DNA of 64,000 bases, taken from Endocalyx cinctus (taxonomy: Eukaryota; Ascomycota; Sordariomycetes; Amphisphaeriales; Apiosporaceae). The stretch is taken from the NCBI GenBank assembly GCA_001600455.1, contig BCKC01000008.1, forward strand, positions 779,345 to 843,344. The letters are read 5' to 3'. Below the pieces are notes generated by a model that saw only the letters and a list, made by a program, of their open reading frames with translations, searched no databases and was not told the origin of the DNA. Position 1 is the stretch's first letter, and each line of letters starts with the position of its first letter. Shown here in pieces: positions 23,091 through 33,909 of this stretch. The translations under genes and the position numbers were made by a program.

Positions 23091-23314
23091 GTTATATATA
23101 TATATATATATATATATAACATGACGTAAACGATAATATAGTTCTATACGTCTAGTTTATAGGTAAGGCTATATTACTTACTTATGGTACCACGACCACC
23201 GATACGGACCTTCTCAAATCGAAGGAAGGGGACCGAGACGGTAACGACGTTCGGGGTGATGTTGCGCATGACGGCAACGGCCGAAGGGTCCTTGGGGATA
23301 AGCTTGGAAGACAT
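22328..23314 (-). CDS. DUF4336 family protein (276 aa, 2 exons)
   Basis: Exons 23314-23182 and 23025-22328; the 156-nt intron contains A/T and TA tracts. The joined protein reads RFEKVRIGGRGT...MTSGAIAVFSPVAL, as in DUF4336 proteins, then GYLIAGDMEHHIFLSEWKKA, GAKLIGPKGLQEKR, and a C-terminal WDILIPCHGETIESGAKA. DUF4336 is a small family with a degenerate metallo-beta-lactamase-like outline ('D.EHH', 'PCHGE'); the biochemical role is not established, so no reaction is proposed. The second exon alone starts with an ATG, so a shorter 231-aa product would be called without splicing, but the N-terminal 44 residues belong to the conserved fold. The coding sequence is notably GC-rich compared with its flanks. 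Confidence 0.85.
23058..23119. repeat. A30 homopolymer and adjacent (TA)n microsatellite inside an intron
   Basis: A run of 30 A (23058-23087), then GTTG, then about 13 TA units to 23119, all within the single intron of the DUF4336 gene. On the coding strand the T30 lies close to the 3' splice site and may act as an exaggerated polypyrimidine tract. Length may vary between strains or assemblies. Confidence 0.8.
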
Positions 23315-26119
23315 GGTGTAAGGTTGTTTTTTTATTAATGTGGTAGGGAATAGAAAGCGAGAGGGTAGATTAGAGGATATAATAAAAGGTGAAGTCGATG
23401 ACGTCCTTCGACGGTAAGAGTAATAACGATAACCACAAGAGAAGACTCTTTCGTAGGTTACGGTAGGAAGAGGAGGAGGAGTAATAGTAGTAGAGGGAAT
23501 GATGAGAGTCGAAAGAGCAAAACTCTTGGAGGTCAATAGCAGTGGCCTGACTGGATTTATATTCATAATTTCCCTTTCCAACTTGGATGATTACACACTA
23601 AGATCGGATTACTTAGGAGGCTAGGTGCAGATGGAAGTGGGTAAAGCTGGACTGTTTGGTTGCCACCCACTTCGATCCATAAACTCCATAAATGTGATTC
23701 AACTTATTAATATGGTAGGATTCGAAGGGTAACCCATGTAAGAAAAAAAAAATCAATCTGAATAGACACTTTACAAATTTGGAATGTTTTTCGCTCTCTC
23801 TCTCTCTCTCTCTCTTTTGAACCTGGACAAGACTAAGGCAAAAGGGTTAGATGCCGTGATAGATGGATTAGTGGGTCAATCTCCTTAACTGCTACTACAC
23901 CAAATCACTTGTTACATGGGGCTTTTGCCGAGGGCTGACGGTAGGACGGGTATAAACGAGGTCATGGATGTAAGCATTTGACATTTTTCAAAGTTTCTAC
24001 GTTGCTCTTGATTTCTTTCTTTCTTTTCGTTTCTTTTTTTTCTTTTGATATTAATTAGTTCGTAACAAATATTTGTAACTAGGTAACTAGGTAACATATT
24101 AATCATGACAATTTATGATCGAATCGATACGTATTTCTAGGTGAAGGGGGGGGTAATGATACATACCTACGAACCTAGGTATCTACATTTATGTTATATG
24201 CTGATACATATTCATGTGAACTTTACCGCAGGACTTGATATACTGTATCCAACACATAATATAATATATTAGTAATTACATCTTAGTAGGTGCATGTTAT
24301 GGATAAAAATAGAGCCGCCGTACCACACTGCCGCAATATTGGATACATAGTATACATATATATACCTAGCAGCCTTGGCATCTTGAAGTCTTTCATCCTC
24401 ATCTTCTTACATACGTATTATTCTTGATTTACTTGAGCCCTTCTTCCTGGTAATTTATATACTTGTACACATATGGTGTAGTATACTGCTACTTTATAAT
24501 CATAGTGGCACCAAGTAGATATACAGTACCTAGGTACCTAGGTATGTATATACTTTTTCAATCTTCAATGACATCATTTCATCTCCCTACGCATAAGTAT
24601 ATATCGTATGTATATGTACGTGTATATAATAATCCTTCCAAGGTTCACTTTACATTGCTTTACCTCTGCTTACTGAATACATGACCACTAACTAGGTCAC
24701 CCAGCAGCTGCGTATTGGATGATTAGTGTACATTCTGCCTCGAAAAAACCTTCAGGTTACATGTATACGCAAAATATCCTTAGTCTCTAATGCGATGCAG
24801 GGGCGTTGAAAGCATCTCGCGCATGAGAATGTGAACATAACATATGTACCTAGGTATATGTATGCAAGGGGGGAGCATTTCAACTTCCTTGTAAACGAGT
24901 CAGCCCGTCATCCCTACGACGATACAATCGAATCCCACCCAAAAACCCCGTGGCTTTGTTGTATCTATTTAGTACCATCATATATACTATGTATATTATA
25001 TGTATAACCGTTACACCACGTTCCCTATTTGGAAGAACCACGTCAATTTGGAATAGTCAGATTTACCTTTCCGTCTCTGTTGTTTTCTTACTGCGTTATA
25101 ATGTACTCTTACCTTTATTAACCTACACGTAAACATGCTGGAATGCCGGGAATTGTCATTGCATCCTTTCTCTCTTCCTTATCTCTTTTTTATTATTGAT
25201 TACTCGTCTCGATACCACCGTATCATCTTCGAAATCTCAACCCGGAAATTTGCCTTGTTTCAACTTATTCTCAATCCCGTAAGAAAAAAACTCACGTACG
25301 TATAACAAAAAAAAAAAAAAAAAATTATTTGCCCAAATTTAGAAACTATTCCTCACGGAATTATCATCGCTTCTTGCCAAATGAGATCAAAATGTACTCG
25401 TTGCACAAAAATTCCAATTCAGAAAAAGATCCGGCTTCGGCTTTCTGTCCTACTCTTCCTTCCCGCTCATCCGCTTCTTCACCAAGAGTTAAAAGGGAGT
25501 CATAAAAAATTAAATGAAAACTAAAATTTACTTCAAATCAATCAAATGGAGGGACAATATCTGAGATTACTAATAGGGTCGTATTATGATATAGAAACAC
25601 TACCTAAGGTAACCAACCCATAACCCATAACCCATCCAACCATCCAACAATCAGCTCCCGGTTGCTCTCTCCTCTTCTTAAACAGTCTCCACCGATAGAA
25701 TATAATAATTAGATACAATACAGTAAATAGAAAACACCCCTCTCATATTCTTATACAAAAGAAAGAAAATTTTGAACCGAAGAAGACACGCTCGTTTTTT
25801 TTCTCCCGGAATCGCCGGTCACCATCCGGGTTTTCGGAATGAACCCTCATCTCATTTCCGAAAAAAAGATTCGCTTTCCTTCCTTCCTGTTTCTTTTCCT
25901 TCTCCCCTTTCACCACCCCACTTTACAGTGAGGAGTAGGAAGTGAAAAGTCGAGGTAATAAGCTGTTTTTGATGCTCAGATAAGGTAGGGAGCACGTAGA
26001 AACGAAAGTGAAAGGTGAATTGTTTTTTTTTTTTTTTTTGTGTTTTTGTGTTTTTATGTTTGTATGTTTTCGAAGTTTTTTAATAAAGTCTTCGCGGGCC
26101 GATGTCTCCTTTTCACTCG
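23315..26119. other. Long intergenic region
   Basis: About 2.8 kb with no supported gene. It contains a CT microsatellite (about 23794-23815), several TACCTAGGTA-type words (24170, 24525-24545, 24850), and A/T homopolymers (25305-25325, 26020-26040). It includes the promoter of the DUF4336 gene and the 3' flank of the coiled-coil gene. Confidence 0.45.
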
Positions 26120-28738
26120 TTACTTGCCCAAGATCTCGAGCGAGTTGACGAGGATGGCCTCCCATAACATCTCCCAGGTAGGCGTCTTGAGGCAGACGAT
26201 GGTCTTTTCCGCCGTCGACATGTAGAGACCCCGCGTGGTTGCGTTGGCGTCGTTCCAGACGGCCAACTCTCTCCCGGACGCAATAAGCATCGCCGTCGCC
26301 AGGAACATCGTCACCAAGCTGATCATCGCCGCCGCCACGTTGGTCGTGCTCAGCACCTCCGGCCCCACCACGCCGTTGCCTATACCCCGGATCCGGTTCG
26401 CCAGGTTCTGGATTATGCCGACGTTGGCGTTGCCAGCAGCTGCTGGAGCTGGAGCTGGAGCTGGAGCAGGAGCTGGAGCTGGGGCAGGTGCTGGGGCAGG
26501 TGCTGGGGCAGGTGCTGGGGCAGGTGCCGGGGTAATCACGCCGCCGCTGGCGGCTGCCAGCCTCTGTTGCAAGTCCCTGACCTCGGTCGCGTTGGACTGC
26601 GTCTGAGCGGCTAGCAGGTCGCTTATGTGGTCTTTCTCGAGCCGGAGCTCCTCGATTCTCTCCTTCATCGCGGCGATCTCGGCGCGCGCCACGTCCTGGA
26701 GTAGGTTGTACTCCTCCTCGGTCTTGGTCTCTCCTAGGTTCCTGATAGCCTCGTCTTGGATCTGGAACTGCTCGTCCATGTCGGCCTGCTGCTGTAAAGT
26801 GACATCGGCTATCTCCTGGTTGATCTCCTGTAGTTCAGCCAGCTCGGCCTCGAGGCGCGCCACCTCAGCCCTGAGCCGGTCGATCTCTCTCCGCGCCTCA
26901 TCGAGCTCTCGCCTGAGCCGGTCGAGCTCATCCGGATTCCCGCCCGCCGGGTTCCCACTCGCCGCATTTCTGGCGTCGGCGAGGTCCCTCCGGACCGCCG
27001 CCAGCTCGGCCTGGCACGCCGTGAGCTTCTGGTTGCAGTCGTCAAGCCCGTCCTTATTCTTACCCTTGCCCTCGTTACATTTCTCGAGGTCTGTCTTGGT
27101 CGTTGCCAGCTCAACCTTAAGGTCGTCGAGCTCCTTCTTCAGGTCGTCGCAGAGCTGGGTATCCTGTGCGTTTTGCTGCTGCTGCTGAGCGATCTGCTTG
27201 TTCAGCCTGTCGATTTCGTCCCGATTGGTAGTGTCGGGGACGGTCTGGGTGCTGCCCTCGGTCTTTCCGGACGCCATCTTGGCCTTGAGGAGTTGCTCCG
27301 ACTGCTGCAGCTTGGTCTTGTCGTCCGCCAGCGCCTTCTTCTCCGTCCGGAGGTTCTGGTTCTCGGTCTGGACGTTCTGCAGGTTCTGCAACGCTTCGTC
27401 TCTCTGGGTTGTCACGTTCGCGAGGTCCTGCGCGCTCTTCAGCCCCTCCTGCTTCAGCCGCTCGACCTCCTTCTCGAGCTCCGCGATTCTCTTATTCGCC
27501 TTGTCCAGCTGCTGCTTCTGCGACCCGCTCTTCTTGCTCTTCTCCGTCTGGAGGTTCTTGTTGTCGGCCCGGAGATTGTCGACCTCCTTCTTCAGCGCGT
27601 CAATCGCCTCCTCGAGCCTCTTGATCTGCTCTGCTTTCTCTACGCTCTGCGCGTTGTTAGTCGAAAGCACGCTGGCCGTGTTTTGGACCGTCTGCTCATA
27701 TTTCTTGATCGCTTCCTCGAGGTCGGCGATCTTCAGCTGCGAGGTTTGAGCGCTGGCTTTTTGCGCGTCCACTTCTTTCTGGAGCGCGTCCTTCTCCTGG
27801 AGAGCCGTTTCTCGTTCCTTTTCCAGCTTCTCGATTTGGTTATCCAGTTCATTTGTCTTAGTTTTATGTGCTTCTGCCTGGGCTGACAGTTTCTTTTTCG
27901 TATCTTCTGCTGCCCGCGTTATGTCATCTTTAAAGTCGTTTATCGCATCATCTTTCACTTGCACATCGTTGACGAGTTCATCTATCCGATCGTCTAGGTC
28001 CTGTAATTTCTCGTCTTTTTGCCTGACCTCTGCCTGGAGCGCTTGGATTCCAGCCCTTGTCTGGCTCTCAAATAGACTCCTGGCTTCCTTTTCGGCCTTG
28101 CATTCACTCTGGAGTTGGGTGTTTGCTTTCTCCAGGTTCTGTCTGTCCTTCGTCAGCCTCCCTACTTCGGCGTTAAGGACATCTTGACCTGTCGTTGCAT
28201 CTGCCTCCGCCTTCTTCAGTCTCGCCTCTGAAACCCGGAGCCTTTCTCTGAGCTTGTTACTTTCGCCTTCGGCGTCCTTCCGCTGGATGTCCAGCTCATT
28301 CGCGTCGTCCTGGGCAGTCTTGATGTCCTTATCTTTTTCGGCTAGATCCTTCCTCAAGGCGCGAACTTCGTTCTTGTGACGGGCTTCCTCTGCCTTATAA
28401 TCTTTCTTCACTTCAGCTAGCTCTATATTCAGCTTGACCTTGTCGTCATCCGCCTTTTGTAATTCGTTCTCGGCCTGCGCTTTTGAGCTCGTCAAGCTGA
28501 ATTGCGCTTGGTCTCTTTCACTTTCCAGCGCCCTTTTATCATCCTCGTTCTCCAACAAGGTCTTGAGCACTTCATTTTTGAGGATATCGAAGGCGATTTC
28601 TTTCCGCCGCTCTGGTTGTGAATTGGGCGTTAGAATGATCTGGTTTGTGGTTACGAGAGTCTGGATCATCTCCTCGGCCTCGTCTCTTAGGAGATTCCTC
28701 CACCCCTCCTCCTTTTTCCTCCGCTCTTCACTTGACAT
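26120..28738 (-). CDS. Large coiled-coil protein with (Ala-Pro)n linker and C-terminal membrane segment (872 aa)
   Basis: Single exon. Residues ~1-690 are almost continuous heptad-like, Glu/Lys/Leu/Gln-rich helix without prolines (for example KELDDLKVELATTKTDLEKC), predicting a long rod. This is followed by a tandem Ala-Pro linker (about 750-780), a Gly/Asn patch, then a hydrophobic segment at about 801-822 (AAAMISLVTMFLATAMLIAS) and a 50-residue tail. The architecture suggests a coiled coil tethered to a membrane near its C-terminus. No known family is recognisable; similarity to myosin tails or golgins would be generic. The neighbouring gene at 30163-31750 on the same strand is also coiled coil. 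Start chosen as first ATG (MSSEERRKKEEGW); the frame stops just upstream. Confidence 0.8.
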   Translation of the reverse strand: MSSEERRKKEEGWRNLLRDEAEEMIQTLVTTNQIILTPNSQPERRKEIAFDILKNEVLKTLLENEDDKRALESERDQAQFSLTSSKAQAENELQKADDDKVKLNIELAEVKKDYKAEEARHKNEVRALRKDLAEKDKDIKTAQDDANELDIQRKDAEGESNKLRERLRVSEARLKKAEADATTGQDVLNAEVGRLTKDRQNLEKANTQLQSECKAEKEARSLFESQTRAGIQALQAEVRQKDEKLQDLDDRIDELVNDVQVKDDAINDFKDDITRAAEDTKKKLSAQAEAHKTKTNELDNQIEKLEKERETALQEKDALQKEVDAQKASAQTSQLKIADLEEAIKKYEQTVQNTASVLSTNNAQSVEKAEQIKRLEEAIDALKKEVDNLRADNKNLQTEKSKKSGSQKQQLDKANKRIAELEKEVERLKQEGLKSAQDLANVTTQRDEALQNLQNVQTENQNLRTEKKALADDKTKLQQSEQLLKAKMASGKTEGSTQTVPDTTNRDEIDRLNKQIAQQQQQNAQDTQLCDDLKKELDDLKVELATTKTDLEKCNEGKGKNKDGLDDCNQKLTACQAELAAVRRDLADARNAASGNPAGGNPDELDRLRRELDEARREIDRLRAEVARLEAELAELQEINQEIADVTLQQQADMDEQFQIQDEAIRNLGETKTEEEYNLLQDVARAEIAAMKERIEELRLEKDHISDLLAAQTQSNATEVRDLQQRLAAASGGVITPAPAPAPAPAPAPAPAPAPAPAPAPAPAPAAAGNANVGIIQNLANRIRGIGNGVVGPEVLSTTNVAAAMISLVTMFLATAMLIASGRELAVWNDANATTRGLYMSTAEKTIVCLKTPTWEMLWEAILVNSLEILGK
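26440..26532. repeat. In-frame Ala-Pro coding minisatellite
   Basis: GGAGCT/GGGGCAGGT-type 6-bp and 12-bp units encode about 15 alternating Ala-Pro dipeptides on the minus strand. The 3' units (GGGGCAGGTGCT) are nearly identical, pointing to recent expansion by slippage. Length polymorphism without frameshift is expected because units are multiples of three. Confidence 0.85.
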
Positions 28739-29639
28739 CTTAATCTAGATATTCAAGGCTTATTGGAGGTAGGCTAAGTGATTAGTTAATACCTACAGTA
28801 TATTTTAATGTAGACTTGAGAATGGAATAGAGAGCCTATCAAGTTGTTTCTTCTTTTCCTCTTTCTTCTTGTTTTCAAAAGTAAAATCGAGGATATAGGA
28901 TCATTTTAGTTTCGAGCTGACCACTCCACTGGAGTCAAGAGAATAGAGAGAAATTTTGTTCGAGTTTTTGTACAAAGGGATATTTTTCCATTTAGTGATC
29001 TGTGTTGTGTCGGGGTTTTCTGCATTCGGGAAAGACTAATGTGACTCGAGTGACATGGTGCTCTTTGTCTTCTAAAGAGGTCGCTAGATGAATTTAGGTG
29101 ATGGTGAGTATAAGGGAGGCATAGAAATGGTTCTTTGATCTCGTATTTCTTTGATGACTTCTTTCAAAGATTTCTTTCAACCACTCGGCAACAATGGGAT
29201 CGAAACCACTATTTCGATCAAAATCATGTTCTTCGTGAGAGTAGTAAGTAATGACTTATGAATTCGGCTATGGCCAGGAGGAAGTAATTGAAAGCGGATA
29301 TCGAGTCGTGGAGAGAGGTATGAAGACAGGGAGAGATATCTTTTTCGAGTCGGAGTCGGTCAATTGGTACTAGCCAATTGGTACTCTAGGTTTCTAGTAT
29401 GTGTGAGGAAAGAGAAATGCTTATAATGACGAATGGGATTCTGTTGTAGTACCGTCATTGGTAGTCAGAGGCGGTGAAAGTGCGTGGAAACGGTAGAAAA
29501 TGAAGTACTAGAGGTTGTAGAGAGGAAAGTATGTGTATGTATATGCGCCGCTTTGAACTCGGTTTGAGTACTTATCGCTTCGTGCATTTCATATTTCGAA
29601 TTGAAAAAAAAGGAAAATAGAGTACACATCGGTACAGTC
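28739..29639. other. Intergenic region
   Basis: About 0.9 kb upstream of the large coiled-coil gene; promoter-like AT-rich sequence. A short direct duplication, CAATTGGTACT, occurs twice at about 29361-29385. No gene seen. Confidence 0.4.
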
Positions 29640-30017
29640 TTATACAATTTTAATAGACTTTTCTTCTTCTTCTTCTTCTTCTTCAAGCAGGCAGGTAGGT
29701 AAGTAGATAGGCAACAGAGAAAGTGGCGGGGATGGATGATATTCTAATAGGAGATTTTGAGTAAAGAAGCGCCTGTTGTTGCTGCTTCTGCTTTTCGCGT
29801 AACTTTCACCACAGCTTGTGGGTTTCTTCGTGTATCTGGGCTTGCAGAACTCTCTGGGCCCGTTTCCGTATTCGATCATGCTTTCTGTGGGCCATGTCGA
29901 GATGCTTTTTTTGGCATGCTTGGGGCTGAACCGGGCTCTGGTATATTCAGACCCGTCGCTTGAAGAAGGAGAGGTAGGAGATGAAGGAGAATAAATGGTA
30001 GAGGCGTGGTTGTCCAT
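29640..30017 (-). CDS. Doubtful small ORF (125 codons), possibly a 3'-UTR or alternative terminal exon of the upstream coiled-coil gene
   Basis: An open minus-strand frame from the ATG at 30017 encodes a Ser/Pro/Lys/Arg-rich, probably disordered product ending in a low-complexity Glu run (nt 29658-29683) and SIKIV. The frame is open further upstream to about 30060, where CAATAG could be a splice acceptor. GTAAGT lies near 30130, just after the stop of the 30163-31750 gene, so a 3'-UTR intron or an alternative terminal exon is possible. Joining with that donor does not preserve a single open frame. No homology recognised; it may be noncoding. Confidence 0.3.
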   Translation of the reverse strand: MDNHASTIYSPSSPTSPSSSDGSEYTRARFSPKHAKKSISTWPTESMIEYGNGPREFCKPRYTKKPTSCGESYAKSRSSNNRRFFTQNLLLEYHPSPPLSLLPIYLPTCLLEEEEEEEEKSIKIV

Positions 30018-30162
30018 TAGTTTTTGGACCTTTTGCAATACATCAAAGTCAGTGATCACTATTGATAATGAGGAGTGATAGTAAATAAGCTTAGCTTAGA
30101 GGGAAGTGAAAAAAGAATGGTAGGGTTTACTTACTCTGCTCCCTGCTCTAATCGACGGCAAT

Positions 30163-31750
30163 TCATGCCGCGCTTTTCCGTACCGCACCTTTCCGTGCCG
30201 CACCTTTCATGACCGCGGCCTTGAATTCTTCGCGAAGGGAGAATTGACCTCCCTCGCGGCGGCGATTCTCGGCGTTCTGTCGTCGCTTAAGCGTCTTTAT
30301 TTGGCGACGCGCCAGCTGCATCTTCCGCTGGCGGGAGCGAGGGGATATCGCTGGGGCGGGAATGAGGGCGGGGGTATGGATGGTAGTAAAGGGGCTGGGT
30401 GTCGTGATGGTGGCGGTGGTGGGGGTAGTAGTGGGGGTAACTGCGTAGCACTCTGGCTCCGACTTGGATGCAAGCTCCGGTAACAGCCGAAGTAGTTCCT
30501 CCTCGACGCCGACATCTGGAAGGATCTCATCGTCGTCGTTATTGAGGCGGAGGAGGAGCCACTTCAGTTGCTCCTTCATCGCTTTGTTCTCGTCGACCAC
30601 GTTGCGGAGCATCTTCTTGTAGTACAGGACGACGGGGAGCGGCTTGTTCTGCTGCTTCACCTCCTCGATCTTGCGCACCGCCGCTGTCTCTATCTGCTCA
30701 CACTGAGCTTGAGCCCAGGCCAGAACTGTATGCTTCTCTGCTTCGCAACCCTCGAGTTTGAGTTGGAGCTCCTTGACCTGAATGGTCAGGAATCCCTTCT
30801 CGTCCTCGAGGGCGCGGCCGGCCTTGAAATACTTCTCGTTCGTGGCGGCGAGCACGCTCGCCTTCTCCTCAGCCTGCTCATAGGCTGTGCAGTACCAATC
30901 TCTCTCCTCCGAGAGAGTCTTGATCTTGTTTCGTACTGTATTAAGCATTAGTTGATTGTCATTTTGATAACCTGATGTTAACCAAAAAAGAAATTAAAAA
31001 AAATAAAGTAAAATAGTTGATGGAGTAGGAGTACAAGAAAGTATGGACTTGTAAAAGAGACTTTTCTAGAAACATTCTGTCTGGACTAATTACAAGCGAA
31101 AAGGGAAAATAAGAATAAAATCATTCATATGGTTAACAACTTACGGTCGGCGGTATCTTGAGTCTCGCTCAGCTTCTCCTGCTCCGTGCGAGCGAGGGAG
31201 GTAGCGAGGGCGGCATTCTCAGCCTCGGCCTTGCTGGCGACGGCGGTGAGCTCGTTGATCTTGGCAGTTGCGGCCGTGTTCTCCTCTTCGAGGGTGTTGA
31301 TCTTCTTGTCAGCGGCAGCGAACCATGAGCGGGCGAGCTCCTGCATTCGCTGCAACTCATGGAACAGGGCCATGCGTTGGCGTTCCGCTTCGTCGCGCTC
31401 GACCTCGGCTTTCTTCACCTTCGCCTTGAGGGCCTCGACACCGAAGTGATCCTCTACCTGGGCTCGGTAATCGCACCAGCCCTTGATTGTCGCGTTTTTC
31501 TCTTTCATTAGGACTATGGCGTGGATATTAGCTACCGCTTTATATATACATATATGAAGGAATTGGGACCAGATATTTTAAGGTGGTAAATCTCCGGGCG
31601 TTCAGAAGACCCCAATAAACAATTCTTGAGTATAACGAGAGAGCAGAAAAACTAATACTTACGGTTGTGACGAAGTTTAAGGTCCGCGTGAGCGGCCTCG
31701 AGTTGGGTGAAAGTCGGCTTAACCGACGGGGAACTAACAGTGCTAGGCAT
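30163..31750 (-). CDS. Coiled-coil protein with basic C-terminus, unknown function (409 aa, 3 exons)
   Basis: Exons 31750-31663, 31513-31145, 30935-30163; GTAAGT donors and CAG/TAG acceptors keep phase throughout. The protein starts MPSTVSSPSVKPTFTQLEAA and then forms an extended heptad-type helix over most of residues 15-270 (EALKAKVKKAEVERDEAERQ, KINTLEEENTAATAKINELT). A Thr/Pro-rich linker (~300-340) follows, then a strongly basic tail (RQRKMQLARRQIKTLKRRQ; KGAARKGAVRKSAA) that could bind nucleic acid or act as a nuclear signal. Function not recognised. It lies immediately upstream of, and on the same strand as, the 872-aa coiled-coil gene; they could be diverged relatives, but coiled coils align non-specifically, so this is not claimed. 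Confidence 0.75.
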
Positions 31751-33909
31751 GATTACCGAACTGATGATTCCTTAATATGGATTATATATCAGAGGATATT
31801 GTTAAATTCGATTTGTTTAAAAGGAGACAATAATTTGCGAGATTGAGGCTCTCAGTATAGCGGGACGATGGAAAGTAATTAGGTGGGATGGAAACAAATG
31901 GATCACAACCTATAGGTAGATCGAGGTTAATTCTCTAGAGGTAATTTATTGTGAGAAAATTACAGTCATAAAGTGTATAAAGAAGCCGTGTAGTGGAAAA
32001 TGAGTGTCGAAGGGTGTATGCGAAATGATGAAGATGCAATTGGTGGGGTTTGAAGTAGCCGGGAGAAGAATAGATGTAGATTGTACAGCAGGATGATAAA
32101 AAGTGCTAGGAGAATATTTTTGAATGAGAAAACAATGTAAAAAGGTACTTACGGGTTTTAGTAGAAATAGTTTTGGTCTCTTGTGTACTTAGAGATAGAG
32201 AGAGAGAATAGGAAAGTTTTTTTTTTTTTTTTTGTTTCTGGACTGGATTGGATCAAGTATAGAGGCGAAAGGTGAGACGGAAGGTGGTGTATAGATGTGG
32301 AAAGGTGAGTATATGATATCAAAGTATCTTCAATGAATTCAGAGAGTACTTGGTGACTATTTTTTAATATGCTTGATGTTTTCGTAAACTGGATTGGATC
32401 AAGTATGGAGACGAAAGGTAGTGTAGAGATGTGAAAAGGTGAGTATTGTGGAAAGGTGAGTGTACGATATCGAAGTATTTTCAATGAATTCAGAGAGTGC
32501 TTGGTGATTATTTTGATATGCTTGATGTTTTTGTGAAGACGGAATTATCAAAGATGTGTGAATTGAGTGAGTGTAAAAGAGTATGAAAGTGAAATCTTGT
32601 TGTGTGTAAAGTGCGTGTTTGTGTGTGCGTTGGGGGATTCATCCTATTTTGGAAGTGGTAGAAATGGCAAGTGCATCAATGGCAGAATTACTGCCTAGTT
32701 AGCACACGAGATTTTTATTTTATTCGTCACTTCCAATTTTAGTAACTGGTTCTTGCCCTTTTGACTTTTCACAATCAAATTTGATCTTGTACACAGTGGA
32801 AGGTGGTTGGGTCTACATGTTCTTTCCGGTTGAGAATAATTGATGCAACACCTATCAGTCTGTTTTAATACGACCTCACTCCTGGGTTTGATTAGCCTCA
32901 GAAGACTTTTACGACTTCCCTCGAGGCACAGAGCGGTTAACCTTATTACCTAGGTAGCTGGTCATACAGCAAAGTTACTCCTTTCCACTGTCCTACGTAT
33001 AAGCTACCCTTACTTGCCTGGTTTGTCGTACTTCATCTATCAGACTGCTAATAATAGATAAATACCTGCTCTTGTAACGATTTTAAAGAGACTGATCTAT
33101 CTGGGAGGTTTATAATAGTATATAGATTCGTCAATAATATTTATATGATATAAACAGAGCTTGTAGATCCAACCCCTTTATTTTGTGTAACGTGCAATAT
33201 ATAGTAAACTGCCCAACCACAACGAGCGACGAGGACCTTTAACGAGATATGTCCAGCTGTTTGATGATATCTATGCAATTTTCAGGAGATATCTGTAGTA
33301 TATGTTTCGAAGAAATATTTTGACGCATTGAGTCATTCTGAGGGACCATAGCTGGTTGGATTCCAAGGGTTGCATGTAGAGACGATACTTAGGGATGTAG
33401 TAGCATCCCCTATCGCATCATCTAGAACAGAGTTCTCGTGTATTATCAGTAATGTCTTCTTTTCTTCGTCGAAGGACTTGGGTTTGACTCGTGTTAAACT
33501 TCAATAATAATGACACCAGTTGCAAACTGAAGTATTCGGCGCTGTTTACGCGAGTACATGGTGGCGGCCCCTTAATATAGAGGTGGTTTACTCAACTAAT
33601 CATGTCTAACCGACGATTTTTTGATGGGTGGAATAAAAAACAGGTCATCTCTTGTTAATGACGAAGCTCTGATATCGACTTGATGGCGGCATACTGAATG
33701 GGCTGACGTTTAATGTTACTACTCGAGCAGAGTTGGCTATACAAGCTGTGCAGTGACCCTCTTGGGATTATGATCAGGTAACAATTGCCTACTCAACATA
33801 TCAAAAGTACGTGGAGGTAAGCATTGAAAAGTAAATTATATTTGGGTATTTATTAAATAAGTCGTATGATGAAGGTTCGCGTATGCGAAAGGTATGGAGT
33901 GTAAGTTGT
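31751..33909. other. Intergenic region between the coiled-coil gene and NSE4
   Basis: About 2.2 kb. It holds the promoter of the coiled-coil gene, a T15 tract (about 32219-32233), the tandem duplication listed separately, and several short ORFs that merely run through the duplication. A GTAAGT at about 32149 on the minus strand could start a 5'-UTR intron. Nothing else supported. Confidence 0.4.
32242..32537. repeat. Two-copy tandem duplication, unit about 146-150 bp
   Basis: Copy 1 (32242-32387) and copy 2 (32388-about 32537) both begin ACTGGATTGGATCAAGTAT and share, in order, GAGACGAAAGG-like, TGGAAAGGTGAGT, CAATGAATTCAGAGAGT and ATATGCTTGATGTTTT segments. Differences are substitutions and small indels. 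The repeat lies 0.5-0.8 kb upstream of the coiled-coil gene at 31750. Confidence 0.85.

Noticed and set aside
27173..27886. 237-codon Leu-rich plus-strand ORF
   Set aside because: It is a shadow of the Glu/Lys/Gln-rich coiled-coil gene on the minus strand.
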